DNA from: JANMCE01 sp031410595
GTDB lineage: Bacteria; Actinomycetota; Acidimicrobiia; Acidimicrobiales; Ilumatobacteraceae
Direction: 5' to 3'
NCBI GenBank assembly: GCA_031410595.1
Contig: JANNZM010000025.1
Coordinates: 1 to 64,000, forward strand
DNA length: 64,000 nucleotides
The notes beneath the pieces are model-generated. The model worked only from the letters and a program-made list of their open reading frames with translations, did not search any database and was not told the origin of the DNA. A program made the translations under genes and the position numbers. Below, piece after piece: positions 52,510 through 61,246 of the stretch; the first letter of the stretch is position 1, and every line of letters starts with the position of its first letter.

Positions 52510-53662
52510 TCTCGACGAGCAGGAGGCGTGGGGCTTCGAGACCCGCGCCGTGCACACCGGGCAAGCTCCCGACCCCACGTCTGGCGCGGTCGTCATGCCG
52601 ATCACGCTCTCCACCACATTTGCGCAGGACGGCGTAGGGAACCACAAGGGATTTGAGTATTCCCGCTCGGGCAACCCCACTCGCGCTGCGCTCGAAGCAT
52701 GCGTTGCGTCGCTCGAACAGGCCAAGCACGGATTCGCGTTTTCCTCGGGTCTTGCGGCCGAAGACAACGTGTTGCGAACCCTGGTCCCCGGTGACGGCAT
52801 CCTGCTCGGCAACGATGCCTACGGTGGCACGTTCCGGCTCATCTCCAAGGTCTACGGACCCGTCGGCTACCCTTGGCACTCGGCTGATCTGCTCGACATC
52901 GACCTACTACGCGCCAACTGGAAGCCCACGACCAAACTGGTTTGGCTCGAGACGCCGACCAACCCGCTGCTGTCGTGCTTCGACATCGAGGCCATCTGCG
53001 AGATCGCCCACGCCAACGGCGCGATGGTGGTGGTGGACAACACGTTCGCCACACCGTTCCTGCAGCAGCCGCTGACCCACGGAGCCGACATCGTCATCCA
53101 CTCGGCCACCAAGTACCTCGGTGGACACAGCGATGTCGTCGGCGGATTCGCCGCGTTGAATGACGACACACTGGCCGACCGCATCCGCTTCACTCAGAAC
53201 GCCGCTGGGGCGATCCCCGCGCCGTTTGATTGCTACATGGTGTTACGGGGCGTCAAGACGCTGGCCGTTCGCATGGAACGGCACTGCCAGAACGCACGGG
53301 CCATCGTCGATCTGTTGCTCGGCCACCCTGCGGTCGAACACGTGCTGTATCCGCAGTTGCCTGATCATCCCGGCCATGCTGCGGCCGCCAAGCAGATGCA
53401 CGACTTCGGTGGCATGGTCAGCTTTACGTTGCGCGGTGGAGAGCAAGCGGCCTTGCGGGTGGCGGCCGCGACTGAGTTGTTCACGCTGGCCGAGTCGCTG
53501 GGTGCAGTCGAGTCGCTCATTGAGCATCCCGGGCAGATGACGCACGCGTCGGCCGCCGGATCACCGTTGGAGGTGCCGTCCAGCCTGCTTCGTCTCAGCG
53601 TCGGCATCGAGTCGGCCGCCGACCTGACTGCCGATCTGGCCCAAGCGCTCGAACACGCCTGA
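52502..53662 (+). CDS. Cystathionine gamma-lyase/gamma-synthase
   Basis: The 386-residue PLP enzyme of the Cys/Met metabolism family has YSRSGNPTRAALE near residue 53, VVDNTFATPFLQQPL, and HSATKYLGGHSD with the PLP lysine K204. Beside a cystathionine beta-synthase the lyase direction (cystathionine to cysteine) is the natural reading; gamma-synthase activity cannot be excluded from sequence. Confidence 0.92.
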   Translation: MGDLDEQEAWGFETRAVHTGQAPDPTSGAVVMPITLSTTFAQDGVGNHKGFEYSRSGNPTRAALEACVASLEQAKHGFAFSSGLAAEDNVLRTLVPGDGILLGNDAYGGTFRLISKVYGPVGYPWHSADLLDIDLLRANWKPTTKLVWLETPTNPLLSCFDIEAICEIAHANGAMVVVDNTFATPFLQQPLTHGADIVIHSATKYLGGHSDVVGGFAALNDDTLADRIRFTQNAAGAIPAPFDCYMVLRGVKTLAVRMERHCQNARAIVDLLLGHPAVEHVLYPQLPDHPGHAAAAKQMHDFGGMVSFTLRGGEQAALRVAAATELFTLAESLGAVESLIEHPGQMTHASAAGSPLEVPSSLLRLSVGIESAADLTADLAQALEHA

Positions 53663-53709
53663 CCGGCCAAGTGGCCCGACAGCAGCGCCGCGGTCATGAT
53701 GCATAGGTG

Positions 53710-54588
53710 ATGTTGCCCCATCTCCAGACCGAACTCATCCTTCAGCGTGCATCGCTGGCTTCAGTGGCGGTCGAGAGCAAAACGGGCGCCCACGTAACGG
53801 TGCAAGCCTTCGCGTGGTCGGCCGGTCGAGTGTGGCTGCTTGCTCCGACCGACTCGCTGAAGGTGCGCGCCATCGCCCGGCAGCCATTGATCGGCATAAC
53901 GGCGCGCCACCGAGAACACGCGGCGATGATGTCCGGTGTTGCCGAGTTGATCGACGTCTGGCCGCCGCGCCCTCAGTCATTGTCGTCACGACTGCCGTTC
54001 GGCCTCGGCTGGTACTTTGCCCGGAACGCGGCCATCACGGTGGGCATCGTCGGCGATCTGCTGTCCGGCGATATGCCCGGCCTTTCCTCCCGAACGCTCA
54101 TCTCCTTTGCGCCGCAGCGCGTACTCACCGTCGAGAATGGCGTCATCGTTCACCAAAGCGGCGACTGGCCAGAACCCGCCAGCGCCACGGCGAACGGGGC
54201 ACCCCCAGCCGTCGACACGCATGTCGACATCCTCCCGCCAGAGCGGCGCCAACTTCTACTCCACGCCACACAGGCCGACGTTGGCTGGCTTAGCTCCGTC
54301 GGGCCTGTCTCGGTTCCTGCAACAGTCACTGCCGGTCTGGCGTCGGTACCGAAGAACCTGTTGACGAAGCTAGGCCAACCGGTCGGAAATGGCGCCCTCA
54401 CCGTGCACGCCTCGGAGGGCAACCGACCGAGCCGCTACACCGGCGCCATGCTGCGAGGACCTCTCGTCTACGACGCCGATGGCGCTGTCGGCGTGGAAGC
54501 CGAGCGTGTTACCTGGTGGGAGGGCTACACCTCGACAACCGTTGCCGTGGCCGCCCAGCAGGGAAAGGTCCGCCGACCCACGCGCTGA
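53710..54588 (+). CDS. Uncharacterised protein, possible FMN-binding split-barrel fold
   Basis: The 292-residue protein starts LPHLQTELILQRASLASVAVESKTG. The RVWLLAPTDSLKVRAIARQPLIGITARH stretch resembles the strand-turn-strand of pyridoxamine-oxidase-like proteins, in which a basic residue follows a strand. The rest is not recognised and lacks clear motifs. No signal peptide or membrane helix is visible. It sits 47 bases after the transsulfuration pair and 43 before the membrane protein gene. Confidence 0.5.
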   Translation: MLPHLQTELILQRASLASVAVESKTGAHVTVQAFAWSAGRVWLLAPTDSLKVRAIARQPLIGITARHREHAAMMSGVAELIDVWPPRPQSLSSRLPFGLGWYFARNAAITVGIVGDLLSGDMPGLSSRTLISFAPQRVLTVENGVIVHQSGDWPEPASATANGAPPAVDTHVDILPPERRQLLLHATQADVGWLSSVGPVSVPATVTAGLASVPKNLLTKLGQPVGNGALTVHASEGNRPSRYTGAMLRGPLVYDADGAVGVEAERVTWWEGYTSTTVAVAAQQGKVRRPTR

Positions 54589-54631
54589 CCAGACATGTTG
54601 GGCCAAAGTGTGCTCGCGTAGGGCGGTGCGG

Positions 54632-55690
54632 ATGGTGCGGCGGGTTGTAACGATGGTGTTGGTGGTGTCGATCGCCGTGGCGGTCTACGTGCACCGTACC
54701 GACCTGCGCGCCGCGTTACGCAACATGGGTAGGTTGTCGTCTGGTTGGGTGGTCGTGCTGCTGGTCGTATTTGCGCTGGGCATGGTGGCCCAAGGTCTCG
54801 TCCTGCAAGCAGTCACGCCCGGGTTGACGCTTCGCCGGAGCTGGATGGTGCAAGAGTCGGCCACGGCCGCCACCAACACCATCATCGGCAGCGGCCCCGT
54901 CAGCACCGGCGTCCGTATCGCAATGCTGCGTGGCTGGCAGATCGCCGACCGCACCGTCGCGGTCAGTATCGTGGCCCAGAATGTCATCGCCGCGTTCGCC
55001 GTGTGGACGGTCGCGCTGCTCACTGCCCTTGCCGGCGCGGCTGGCGCTACCACGGACGTTGTTGACCACCGAATCTTTCTCGGGGTCAGTATCGCTGCCG
55101 CCGTGATGTTGACCGGATCGTTGCTCTTCTGGTGGTTGCTGCTCTCCCACCCAGCGCCGATCCGCTGGATGGCGCAACGGCTACAGCGACTTTCGCACCG
55201 CGCTCGACGACGCTGGTACCGCGTTCCGGTTCTCGACGTCGTCACCATTGCTGAGCGGGGCCGCACCGACGCTCGTTCGCTGCTGCGCAATCGCGGCCGA
55301 CGCATCGCACTCGCCACCATCTTCGATCAGACCATGACCGCCGCCAAGCCGGTCATCGTGATTCGAGCCTTTGGCATCAGCGGGGCAGTGCTTCCCACCA
55401 CGACTCTTCTGGTGGCCTGGGGCCTTGTGCGACTTGCTGCGACCCTGTCTCCCCTACCGGGTGGACTGGGCGTCACCGAGATTGGCCTCGCAACCCTCTT
55501 GACTCGATTTGGCGGTCCCGAAGCCGCGGTGCTGGCCGCCGTACTCACTTACCGCGTGCTCACCTACGTAATGCCGATGTTCACCGGTGGAGCCTGCCTC
55601 GCTTGGTGGCGTTTGCACAACGTAAGCACCCGGATCAAAGACCCGGGAATAGGCTTTCCCGACCTCGTGTCGGCCACCGAAGTCCGATAG
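54632..55690 (+). CDS. Lysylphosphatidylglycerol synthase TM-region-like membrane protein (UPF0104)
   Basis: The 352-residue protein has about seven or eight membrane helices. Its pattern resembles the flippase part of MprF/AglD-type proteins: MVQESATAATNTIIGSGPVSTGVRIAML, then VLPTTTLLVAWGLVRLAATLSPLPGGLGVTEIGLATLL. PLPGGLGxxE is a hallmark of this family. Probable lipid translocase; substrate unknown. ATG 54632 is used, though GTG codons upstream at 54626 and 54608 are in frame. Confidence 0.75.
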   Translation: MVRRVVTMVLVVSIAVAVYVHRTDLRAALRNMGRLSSGWVVVLLVVFALGMVAQGLVLQAVTPGLTLRRSWMVQESATAATNTIIGSGPVSTGVRIAMLRGWQIADRTVAVSIVAQNVIAAFAVWTVALLTALAGAAGATTDVVDHRIFLGVSIAAAVMLTGSLLFWWLLLSHPAPIRWMAQRLQRLSHRARRRWYRVPVLDVVTIAERGRTDARSLLRNRGRRIALATIFDQTMTAAKPVIVIRAFGISGAVLPTTTLLVAWGLVRLAATLSPLPGGLGVTEIGLATLLTRFGGPEAAVLAAVLTYRVLTYVMPMFTGGACLAWWRLHNVSTRIKDPGIGFPDLVSATEVR

Positions 55691-55738
55691 CGCCGCTCCG
55701 ATCCGTGCGGGCTGCAATGGCTCCGGCATGATCACCGG

Positions 55739-57226
55739 GTGAACACAATCTGGGTGCTGGGCGATCAACTCAACCGCAACCTCGGCGCCCTTGCCGACGC
55801 AACGCCGGGGCGGCACCGCGTCCTTCTGATTCACAGTGACGCCAAGCTGGCCTCGAAGCGCTGGCATCGACAGCGCGCCCACCTGATCATTACCGCCATG
55901 CGTCGGTTCGCGATCGAACTTCGAGCCGAGGGCTTTGAGGTGGACGAACGAGAAGCGCCATCGTTTCGGGCCGGGCTCAAGGCCCATTGCACAGCCTTCA
56001 ATCCGTCAAAGGTTGTGGCGATGGAGTCAGCCAACTTTTCCGGAGATCAACTGCTGACCGACCTTGGTGTCGAACGTGTTCGGTCTGATCAGTTTCTCTG
56101 CCATCGCGGTGATTTCGCCGGGTTTGCGGCGGGCCGTAAGAGCCTGAAGATGGAGGACTTCTACCGATGGCAGCGTCGGCGACTGGGGTACCTGATGGAT
56201 GGAGATGAGCCGGCAGAGGGCCGCTGGAACTTCGATGGAGAAAACCGGCAACCGGCACCAAAGACAGGCCACAACCGCTGGGCCGCTCCCCCGACGGATC
56301 CGCTGGATGATCTTGATCGACGCGTGCTCGCCGGACTTCCGGCATCATGTTGGGGCGCAGATCCCGACGGCACCTGGGCCACCGACCGGGCCGGTGCGCT
56401 GCGACGGCTCGACCACTTCGTCACCCATTTGCTACCCATGTTCGGCCCGCATGAAGACGCCATGCTCACCGACAACTGGCACCTCGCGCACTCACTGCTT
56501 TCGCCGTATCTAAACCTCGGGCTGCTTCTGCCCGCTGAGGTGTGCGACGCGGCCGAGGCCGCCTATCGATCTGGCCGCGCGCCCATTGCGAGCGTGGAAG
56601 GTTTCATCCGCCAAATCATTGGTTGGCGCGAGTACGTGCATGGCGTCTACTGGCTCTGGGGGTCCGACTACCGCAACGCCAATGGCCTGCACGCCACTCG
56701 GCCTCTGCCACCGGTCTTTCTCGGCGCAAAGACGGACATGCGCTGCATTTCCTCTGCGCTCGGCGCACTGCACGACCACGGCTACATGCACCACATCCAG
56801 CGGCTGATGGTGATTGGCAACCTTTCGATGCTGGCGGGAGTCGACCCGTGGGCGCTCACCGAATGGATGTGGGCCGGGTTTGTCGACGGGGCCGAATGGG
56901 TGATGCTGCCGAACGTCATCGGCATGTCGCAGCATGCCGACGGCGGTAAAATGGCTACCAAGCCCTACGCCGCGGGCGGTGCGTACATCGACAAGATGAG
57001 CGACTCATGCAAGGGTTGCCGCTACGACCGCAAACAGCGAACCGGACCCGACGCCTGCCCGTTCACCACGCTGTACTGGGACTTTCTGGCCCGCCACGCC
57101 GATCGGTTCGGTCGCAATGCTCGCATCGTGCAACAGGTACGTGCCGCGCAGAAACTTGGTGATCTTCTGGCGGTGCGCCAGCGCGCGGGCGAGGTGTTGT
57201 CGTTGCTTGATCGCGGCGAGTTGTAA
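55739..57226 (+). CDS. Fe-S bacterial cryptochrome/photolyase (PhrB/CryB type)
   Basis: The 495-residue protein begins NTIWVLGDQLNRNLGAL, typical of photolyase-related FeS-BCP proteins. Cysteines at 336, 424, 427 and 440 (C-x87-C-x2-C-x12-C) match the [4Fe-4S] ligand spacing known for that class. HGYMHHIQRLMVIGN and NVIGMSQHADGGKMATKPY are conserved FAD/DNA-side motifs. Members repair (6-4) photoproducts or act as light sensors. It is tail to tail with another photolyase-like gene, 4 bases apart. GTG start at 55739. Confidence 0.93.
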   Translation: MNTIWVLGDQLNRNLGALADATPGRHRVLLIHSDAKLASKRWHRQRAHLIITAMRRFAIELRAEGFEVDEREAPSFRAGLKAHCTAFNPSKVVAMESANFSGDQLLTDLGVERVRSDQFLCHRGDFAGFAAGRKSLKMEDFYRWQRRRLGYLMDGDEPAEGRWNFDGENRQPAPKTGHNRWAAPPTDPLDDLDRRVLAGLPASCWGADPDGTWATDRAGALRRLDHFVTHLLPMFGPHEDAMLTDNWHLAHSLLSPYLNLGLLLPAEVCDAAEAAYRSGRAPIASVEGFIRQIIGWREYVHGVYWLWGSDYRNANGLHATRPLPPVFLGAKTDMRCISSALGALHDHGYMHHIQRLMVIGNLSMLAGVDPWALTEWMWAGFVDGAEWVMLPNVIGMSQHADGGKMATKPYAAGGAYIDKMSDSCKGCRYDRKQRTGPDACPFTTLYWDFLARHADRFGRNARIVQQVRAAQKLGDLLAVRQRAGEVLSLLDRGEL

Positions 57227-57230
57227 CCGT

Positions 57231-58439
57231 TCAGCTACCGAGCCGCTTGGCCCAGTTCGTGTAGCTACTGAGCGTTCCGGAATCAGGTCGGCGCAGCCAG
57301 GGCCACGGATGCAGCTCTACTGGTTGAATGGTGGCGGCGCGTGTCGCCCATCCGGGAACGGGCGCAAACGTGGTGGCCAGCGCCCGACCTTGCAGGACGA
57401 CCGTGGGATCACCGAGCGAGATCTCGACGTCGCGGTTCTCGGACAATTCAGCCAGGCGTTCTGTGAGAAACACCAACCGCTTCCCCGACAGTCGCAGGCC
57501 GGCCAGCAGAGGTTCGTCGAACACGAACACCGCCAGCACGTCAGGATGAGCGTGCAGTGCCGGGTCTCGATCACCGAGTGACTCGGCAGTCAACCACACA
57601 GCCTCAGGCGTTCCCACAGGCGTCGCCCCGACCGGACCGGCGGTACGCAAAGGATCGGGGTCGTGACGAAGCAGGGCTGTGTCATCAACCGGTGCCATCG
57701 CCGGTTCAGTGGGCCACTGCTCGATGGGGCAATTGTTGCGATGCACACACTCGTCGCACACGCCGGTGCTGCGCTTGTTGACCTGCCAGCGGGAGAACCC
57801 GTAGACCCGACCGGTGCCGGCACCCGTCGTCCATTGCCAGCCCAATCGGTTTGCCGCTCTCGACCCGTCGAGAAGATGGGCAAAGAACACGTCCTCACCG
57901 TCCTGCCACGGTGCGCCGTGACGAACGGTCCAATGTGCCGCCATCCACATGCGTGTCTGATTGACAAGCCACCCATCGGTTTCGAGCTCGGTCATGCACA
58001 GATCGACGCATTTCATCGACCGGTCCCACGGATCCAGATCGACCACACGTTCTGCAACTGGTTGATAACGCAACGACAGGCGCGTCCTGCTACCGAGACG
58101 GGCGTAGAGGTGGCGAGCGTATTCCTGCCACAGCAATTCGTCACGGAACTTCCGGCTGTCGTGGCCGTGACCGCCAACGACTCCCCACACTTCAGGCAGG
58201 CTCAGCAGACCGTGACGAATCCAGGGTGAAAGGCCCGAAGCCCCACGCTTCGAAGCGGGCCACACGTCGTTGCGTCGCTTGGCGTAGCCCCGGACATCGA
58301 ACGCGCGCAGCGCTGCGTCGGCGGCCTGCTGCGTGCCGGTGAAGCGGCCCGAAACGTTCGGCGAATCGCGGCAGAGGTGGCCGAGATGTTCACTGACCCA
58401 CTCGACCTCAACGCCCGGCTTTGGTTGCGGCAGCCTCAC
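57231..58439 (-). CDS. Photolyase-like flavoprotein with reversed domain order
   Basis: The 402-residue protein opens with the FAD-binding helical domain of photolyases: GYAKRRN (51-57), SGLSPWIRHGLLSLPEVW (68-85), FRDELLWQEY, and LLDGSRAANRLGWQWTTGAGTG (about 189-210). A C-x2-C-x5-C (228, 231, 237) follows. Then residues about 278-400 look like the photolyase alpha/beta domain (AVWLTAESLGDRDPAL, VLAVFVFDEP, GKRLVFLTERLAEL, and a final SYTNWAKRL). Normal photolyases have these domains in the other order. GTG 58439 overlaps the DUF2256 stop (GTGA); a GTG at 58472 is the longer alternative. Confidence 0.8.
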   Translation of the reverse strand: MRLPQPKPGVEVEWVSEHLGHLCRDSPNVSGRFTGTQQAADAALRAFDVRGYAKRRNDVWPASKRGASGLSPWIRHGLLSLPEVWGVVGGHGHDSRKFRDELLWQEYARHLYARLGSRTRLSLRYQPVAERVVDLDPWDRSMKCVDLCMTELETDGWLVNQTRMWMAAHWTVRHGAPWQDGEDVFFAHLLDGSRAANRLGWQWTTGAGTGRVYGFSRWQVNKRSTGVCDECVHRNNCPIEQWPTEPAMAPVDDTALLRHDPDPLRTAGPVGATPVGTPEAVWLTAESLGDRDPALHAHPDVLAVFVFDEPLLAGLRLSGKRLVFLTERLAELSENRDVEISLGDPTVVLQGRALATTFAPVPGWATRAATIQPVELHPWPWLRRPDSGTLSSYTNWAKRLGS

Positions 58440-58582
58440 GATGGGTCGACCTTCTTCTTCCACTTTCGACACCCATCCGAGCAGTACTTCACGTCATCCC
58501 AGTTTTTGGCCCACGCTTTGCGCCACGTCATCGGGCGACCGCAGGTGGCACAGATTTTCTCGGGCAGCACAAGTGCTCTCAT
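58436..58582 (-). CDS. DUF2256 zinc-finger protein
   Basis: The 48-residue protein MRALVLPEKICATCGRP... has cysteines 11, 14, 34 and 38 (CATC and YCSDGC) and the RKAWAKNWDDVKYC core that defines DUF2256. Such small proteins are frequently found beside cryptochrome/photolyase genes. It is coupled to the photolyase-like gene downstream by GTGA overlap and starts 4 bases after the SDR stop, so all three form one operon. Function unknown. Confidence 0.88.
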   Translation of the reverse strand: MRALVLPEKICATCGRPMTWRKAWAKNWDDVKYCSDGCRKWKKKVDPS

Positions 58583-58586
58583 TGCA

Positions 58587-59279
58587 TCAGGCGAACTGGT
58601 CGGAGCCGACTTCGCGTTCGTTCTGCTCAATGGCCAGCACGATGCGAGCAGCTACGACGGCAGGGTCAAGACCCGTTGGAAGCTTTGGCGCATGGCCCGA
58701 TATGGCCCGATCGGCCAGGCCCGTCTCGGTATGCGGAGGTCGAACATCGCACACATGCACGCCGAGCGGCCGGAGTTCACGGGCCAGCGCTCGATCGGCC
58801 GCAGTGAGGGCGGCCTTACTGGCCGCATACGACACCATGCCTGGCAGCGGTTGTTCAGCCACGACTGCGCTGATGTTGATCACGAAACCCTTCGAGGCGC
58901 TGAGCAGGGGTATAACCCGTCGAAGCAGCCAAAGCGGTCCGATCACGTTTGTCAGGAAGAGTTCCTCAATCGCAACGTCGTCGGTGTCGGCAAGAGTTCC
59001 GAACCCGACGATGCCAGCGGCATTCACCAACCCGTCCAACCGTCCGAACCGCGTCGTGACCTCGTTCACCAGACGATCACCCGAACCCGCATCACGTAGG
59101 TCAGCCGCAACGATGGCGGCGCCGGGAATGGCGGCGGCGGTGAGACGGTCTACGTGCGGACCTGCAGCTACGACCTGCGCGCCCTTTGAAGCCAGCAGGC
59201 GGGCGACCGCAGCGCCCAAAACGCCGCTGGCGCCCACCACCACGACGACGGATCCGTACAACGAGCGAGGTTCAGGCAT
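58587..59279 (-). CDS. Short-chain dehydrogenase/reductase
   Basis: The 230-residue SDR has the cofactor motif VVGASGVLGAAVARLLA, NAAGIVGFG, the catalytic Ser in INISAVV and YAASK (YxxxK). It is a classical NAD(P)-dependent oxidoreductase; the substrate is unknown. It heads the leftward SDR-DUF2256-photolyase-like operon and is divergent from the FAD oxidoreductase, with 82 bases between starts. ATG 59279 gives the normal SDR length; the frame extends to 59438 without a better start. Confidence 0.88.
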   Translation of the reverse strand: MPEPRSLYGSVVVVVGASGVLGAAVARLLASKGAQVVAAGPHVDRLTAAAIPGAAIVAADLRDAGSGDRLVNEVTTRFGRLDGLVNAAGIVGFGTLADTDDVAIEELFLTNVIGPLWLLRRVIPLLSASKGFVINISAVVAEQPLPGMVSYAASKAALTAADRALARELRPLGVHVCDVRPPHTETGLADRAISGHAPKLPTGLDPAVVAARIVLAIEQNEREVGSDQFA

Positions 59280-59361
59280 GCTCAGAACGTAGAGCGACTG
59301 ACCGGTCCCCCACGAAGCGGAGATGAACTTCAGACGGCAGGACCCCTCGTGCAAAGCTCGG

Positions 59362-60384
59362 ATGATGCCAGCGTTCGCCAGCCACTCCTCCGTCATCGTG
59401 ATCGGTGCCGGACTCTCCGGATTGGTTGCCGCCCGCACCCTGGCCGAAAACGGTCAACCATCGGTGATATTCGATAAGGCCAGATCGGTTGGTGGCCGCA
59501 TGGCTACCCGACGCCTCACAGGCATCGGGGGTGCGGTTGCACTGGTAGATCACGGTGCTCAGTTCTTTACGGCCCGCTCAGACGAATTCCGAGCCGAGGT
59601 CGAGACGTGGCTGTCACTCGGCATCGCCCGCGAGTGGTGCCGCGGCTTCGGCGAGACCCAGGACGGTCACCCTCGTTACTGTGCGCCGGGTGGCATGAAC
59701 GCCATCGCCAAACACCTCGCGTCCAGCGGGTTGGTTGCGCTCAACGCTCCTGTGCGATCCGTCGGCATCCTCGACGAGGGCCTGGTCGTTGCCACCGACA
59801 ACGATGCTCGTCACCTGTCCACTGCTGCCGTGCTCACGCCGCCCGTCCCTCAGTCCCTGGTGCTGTGTGATCAGGGAGGCCTGACCCTGCCTAGCAATGA
59901 TCGAATCCAGTTGGAGAAGGTGCATTACGCGCGATGCCTCGCCCTGCTTGTCACCGTTGACCGACCGGGCCTGATCCCTTCGCCCGGAGGCCTACAGCTC
60001 ACTGCAGGCCAGGATCCAACGTTTTCGTTCGTGGCCGACAACCAATCAAAGCAGCTCTCGACGGTTCCTGCCCTCACGCTTCATGCCAACGATCTCATGT
60101 CTGAGCGCCACTATGACGACCCTGATGCATCGCTGTTGCCCTTGCTGATGTCGCAGGCACAGCGATACCTGGACGGCGCCGGAGTGGTGGCCGCGGAGAT
60201 CAAGCGGTGGAGGTACGCAAGGCCCACGGCGACCTACCCGCAACCGTGTCTCTCGATTCAGCCTAGTGAGCGGACAAGGGTTGTCTTTGCCGGCGATGCC
60301 TTCGGCGAGGCCAAGGTTGAGGGAGCTTTTCTTTCCGGCCTGGCCGCAGCACAGAGCGTGATCGAAGGCACGGCGCTTAGCTGA
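59362..60384 (+). CDS. Renalase-like FAD/NAD(P)-dependent oxidoreductase
   Basis: The 340-residue flavoprotein has the FAD dinucleotide motif VIVIGAGLSGLVAARTL, the second glycine motif KARSVGGRMATRR and GAQFFTARSDEF. C-terminal VVFAGDAFGEAKVEGAFLSGLAAA closes the FAD site. These are features of the renalase/amine-oxidase-like group, members of which often accompany photolyases. Start ATG 59362 or 59365. It ends inside the convergent WhiB gene's stop region (8-base overlap). Confidence 0.85.
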   Translation: MMPAFASHSSVIVIGAGLSGLVAARTLAENGQPSVIFDKARSVGGRMATRRLTGIGGAVALVDHGAQFFTARSDEFRAEVETWLSLGIAREWCRGFGETQDGHPRYCAPGGMNAIAKHLASSGLVALNAPVRSVGILDEGLVVATDNDARHLSTAAVLTPPVPQSLVLCDQGGLTLPSNDRIQLEKVHYARCLALLVTVDRPGLIPSPGGLQLTAGQDPTFSFVADNQSKQLSTVPALTLHANDLMSERHYDDPDASLLPLLMSQAQRYLDGAGVVAAEIKRWRYARPTATYPQPCLSIQPSERTRVVFAGDAFGEAKVEGAFLSGLAAAQSVIEGTALS

Positions 60385-60700
60385 GGCTTCGAGCCTCGCT
60401 GCTCCGCGGCGCCCGAGGTACGCCGACGGGAGCGTTCAAGCGATATCCGGCAGCGACCCGTTCTTCTTCGTTCTCGCCACCCCACACGCCGTATTCATGA
60501 TTGACGCGCCCGTACTCTCGGCAGTCAGCCTTCGAGGGGCACATGGCGCAAATTGCGCAGGCAGCGGCCTCGCGCCGCAGGCGGGAGTCAGGACGTTCGC
60601 GTAGCGGCGGGTAGAACAGTTGAGACCGGCCTTTGCACTCTGCATCGATCATCCACGCAAGATCGGTGAACACCAACTCATGGAACGGCTCAGGAACCAT
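60377..60700 (-). CDS. WhiB-family Fe-S transcriptional regulator
   Basis: The 107-residue protein has cysteines at 22, 51, 54 and 60 (C-x28-C-x2-C-x5-C) plus an extra one at 48, and GVWGGENEEER. It is a Wbl protein distinct from the one at 5914. ATG 60700 is used; a GTG at 60745 would add 15 basic residues. Its 3' end overlaps the FAD oxidoreductase gene. It may control the nearby photolyase or GGDEF genes; this is only positional. Confidence 0.88.
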   Translation of the reverse strand: MVPEPFHELVFTDLAWMIDAECKGRSQLFYPPLRERPDSRLRREAAACAICAMCPSKADCREYGRVNHEYGVWGGENEEERVAAGYRLNAPVGVPRAPRSSEARSLS

Positions 60701-61246
60701 GATGGCCGCTGTCTTTGTGATCCGTTTGCGTTCCCTTTGATGCACCCGCCCAAAACAGTTCGAATGCAGAAAAGGACAGTCGCCAAGTGAATGGCATCAT
60801 GCCTCATTTCATCTGGCCCCGGGTTTCCAGTCCCGATCAAAAGCCAACTGTCGGTCTACCAAATATGTACCGGCGATGAGAGGTCCTCCGGCCAAACAGC
60901 CGCCGCTCGCGGCCGTTACTCTTGTCACAGCGCAGCGACCGGTCCGCAGATACGTGGGAGTTGTTCGCCGCACGGGAGGTCAACGACTCGGCGGGCACAA
61001 TAGCAACGAGCTTCCCTCGTGAGGATCATAGGCCGCGATGTATTTCTGCCCAGGCGCGAGGCCGCCGTCATTTGGTGGCACGAGGCGATGCGCTCGGACG
61101 TCAAAGTGCGACGTGGCTCACCATCCCTTCGCTTCTGCATGCAGACCTTAACGAGAGTTGAAGCACGGAGGCCTGTATCGGGGCGCTGGAAGGCCGATGG
61201 AACCATAGTCTTGGCGCGCTGTGCCCGGGACGCCGACGAGGACGCT
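60701..61246. other. Gene-poor gap before the GGDEF-EAL gene
   Basis: About 546 bases with no gene recognised. The GGDEF-EAL frame is open from 61019, but that 76-residue extension is Arg-rich, unlike any domain. No terminator or clear promoter was identified. Confidence 0.4.
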
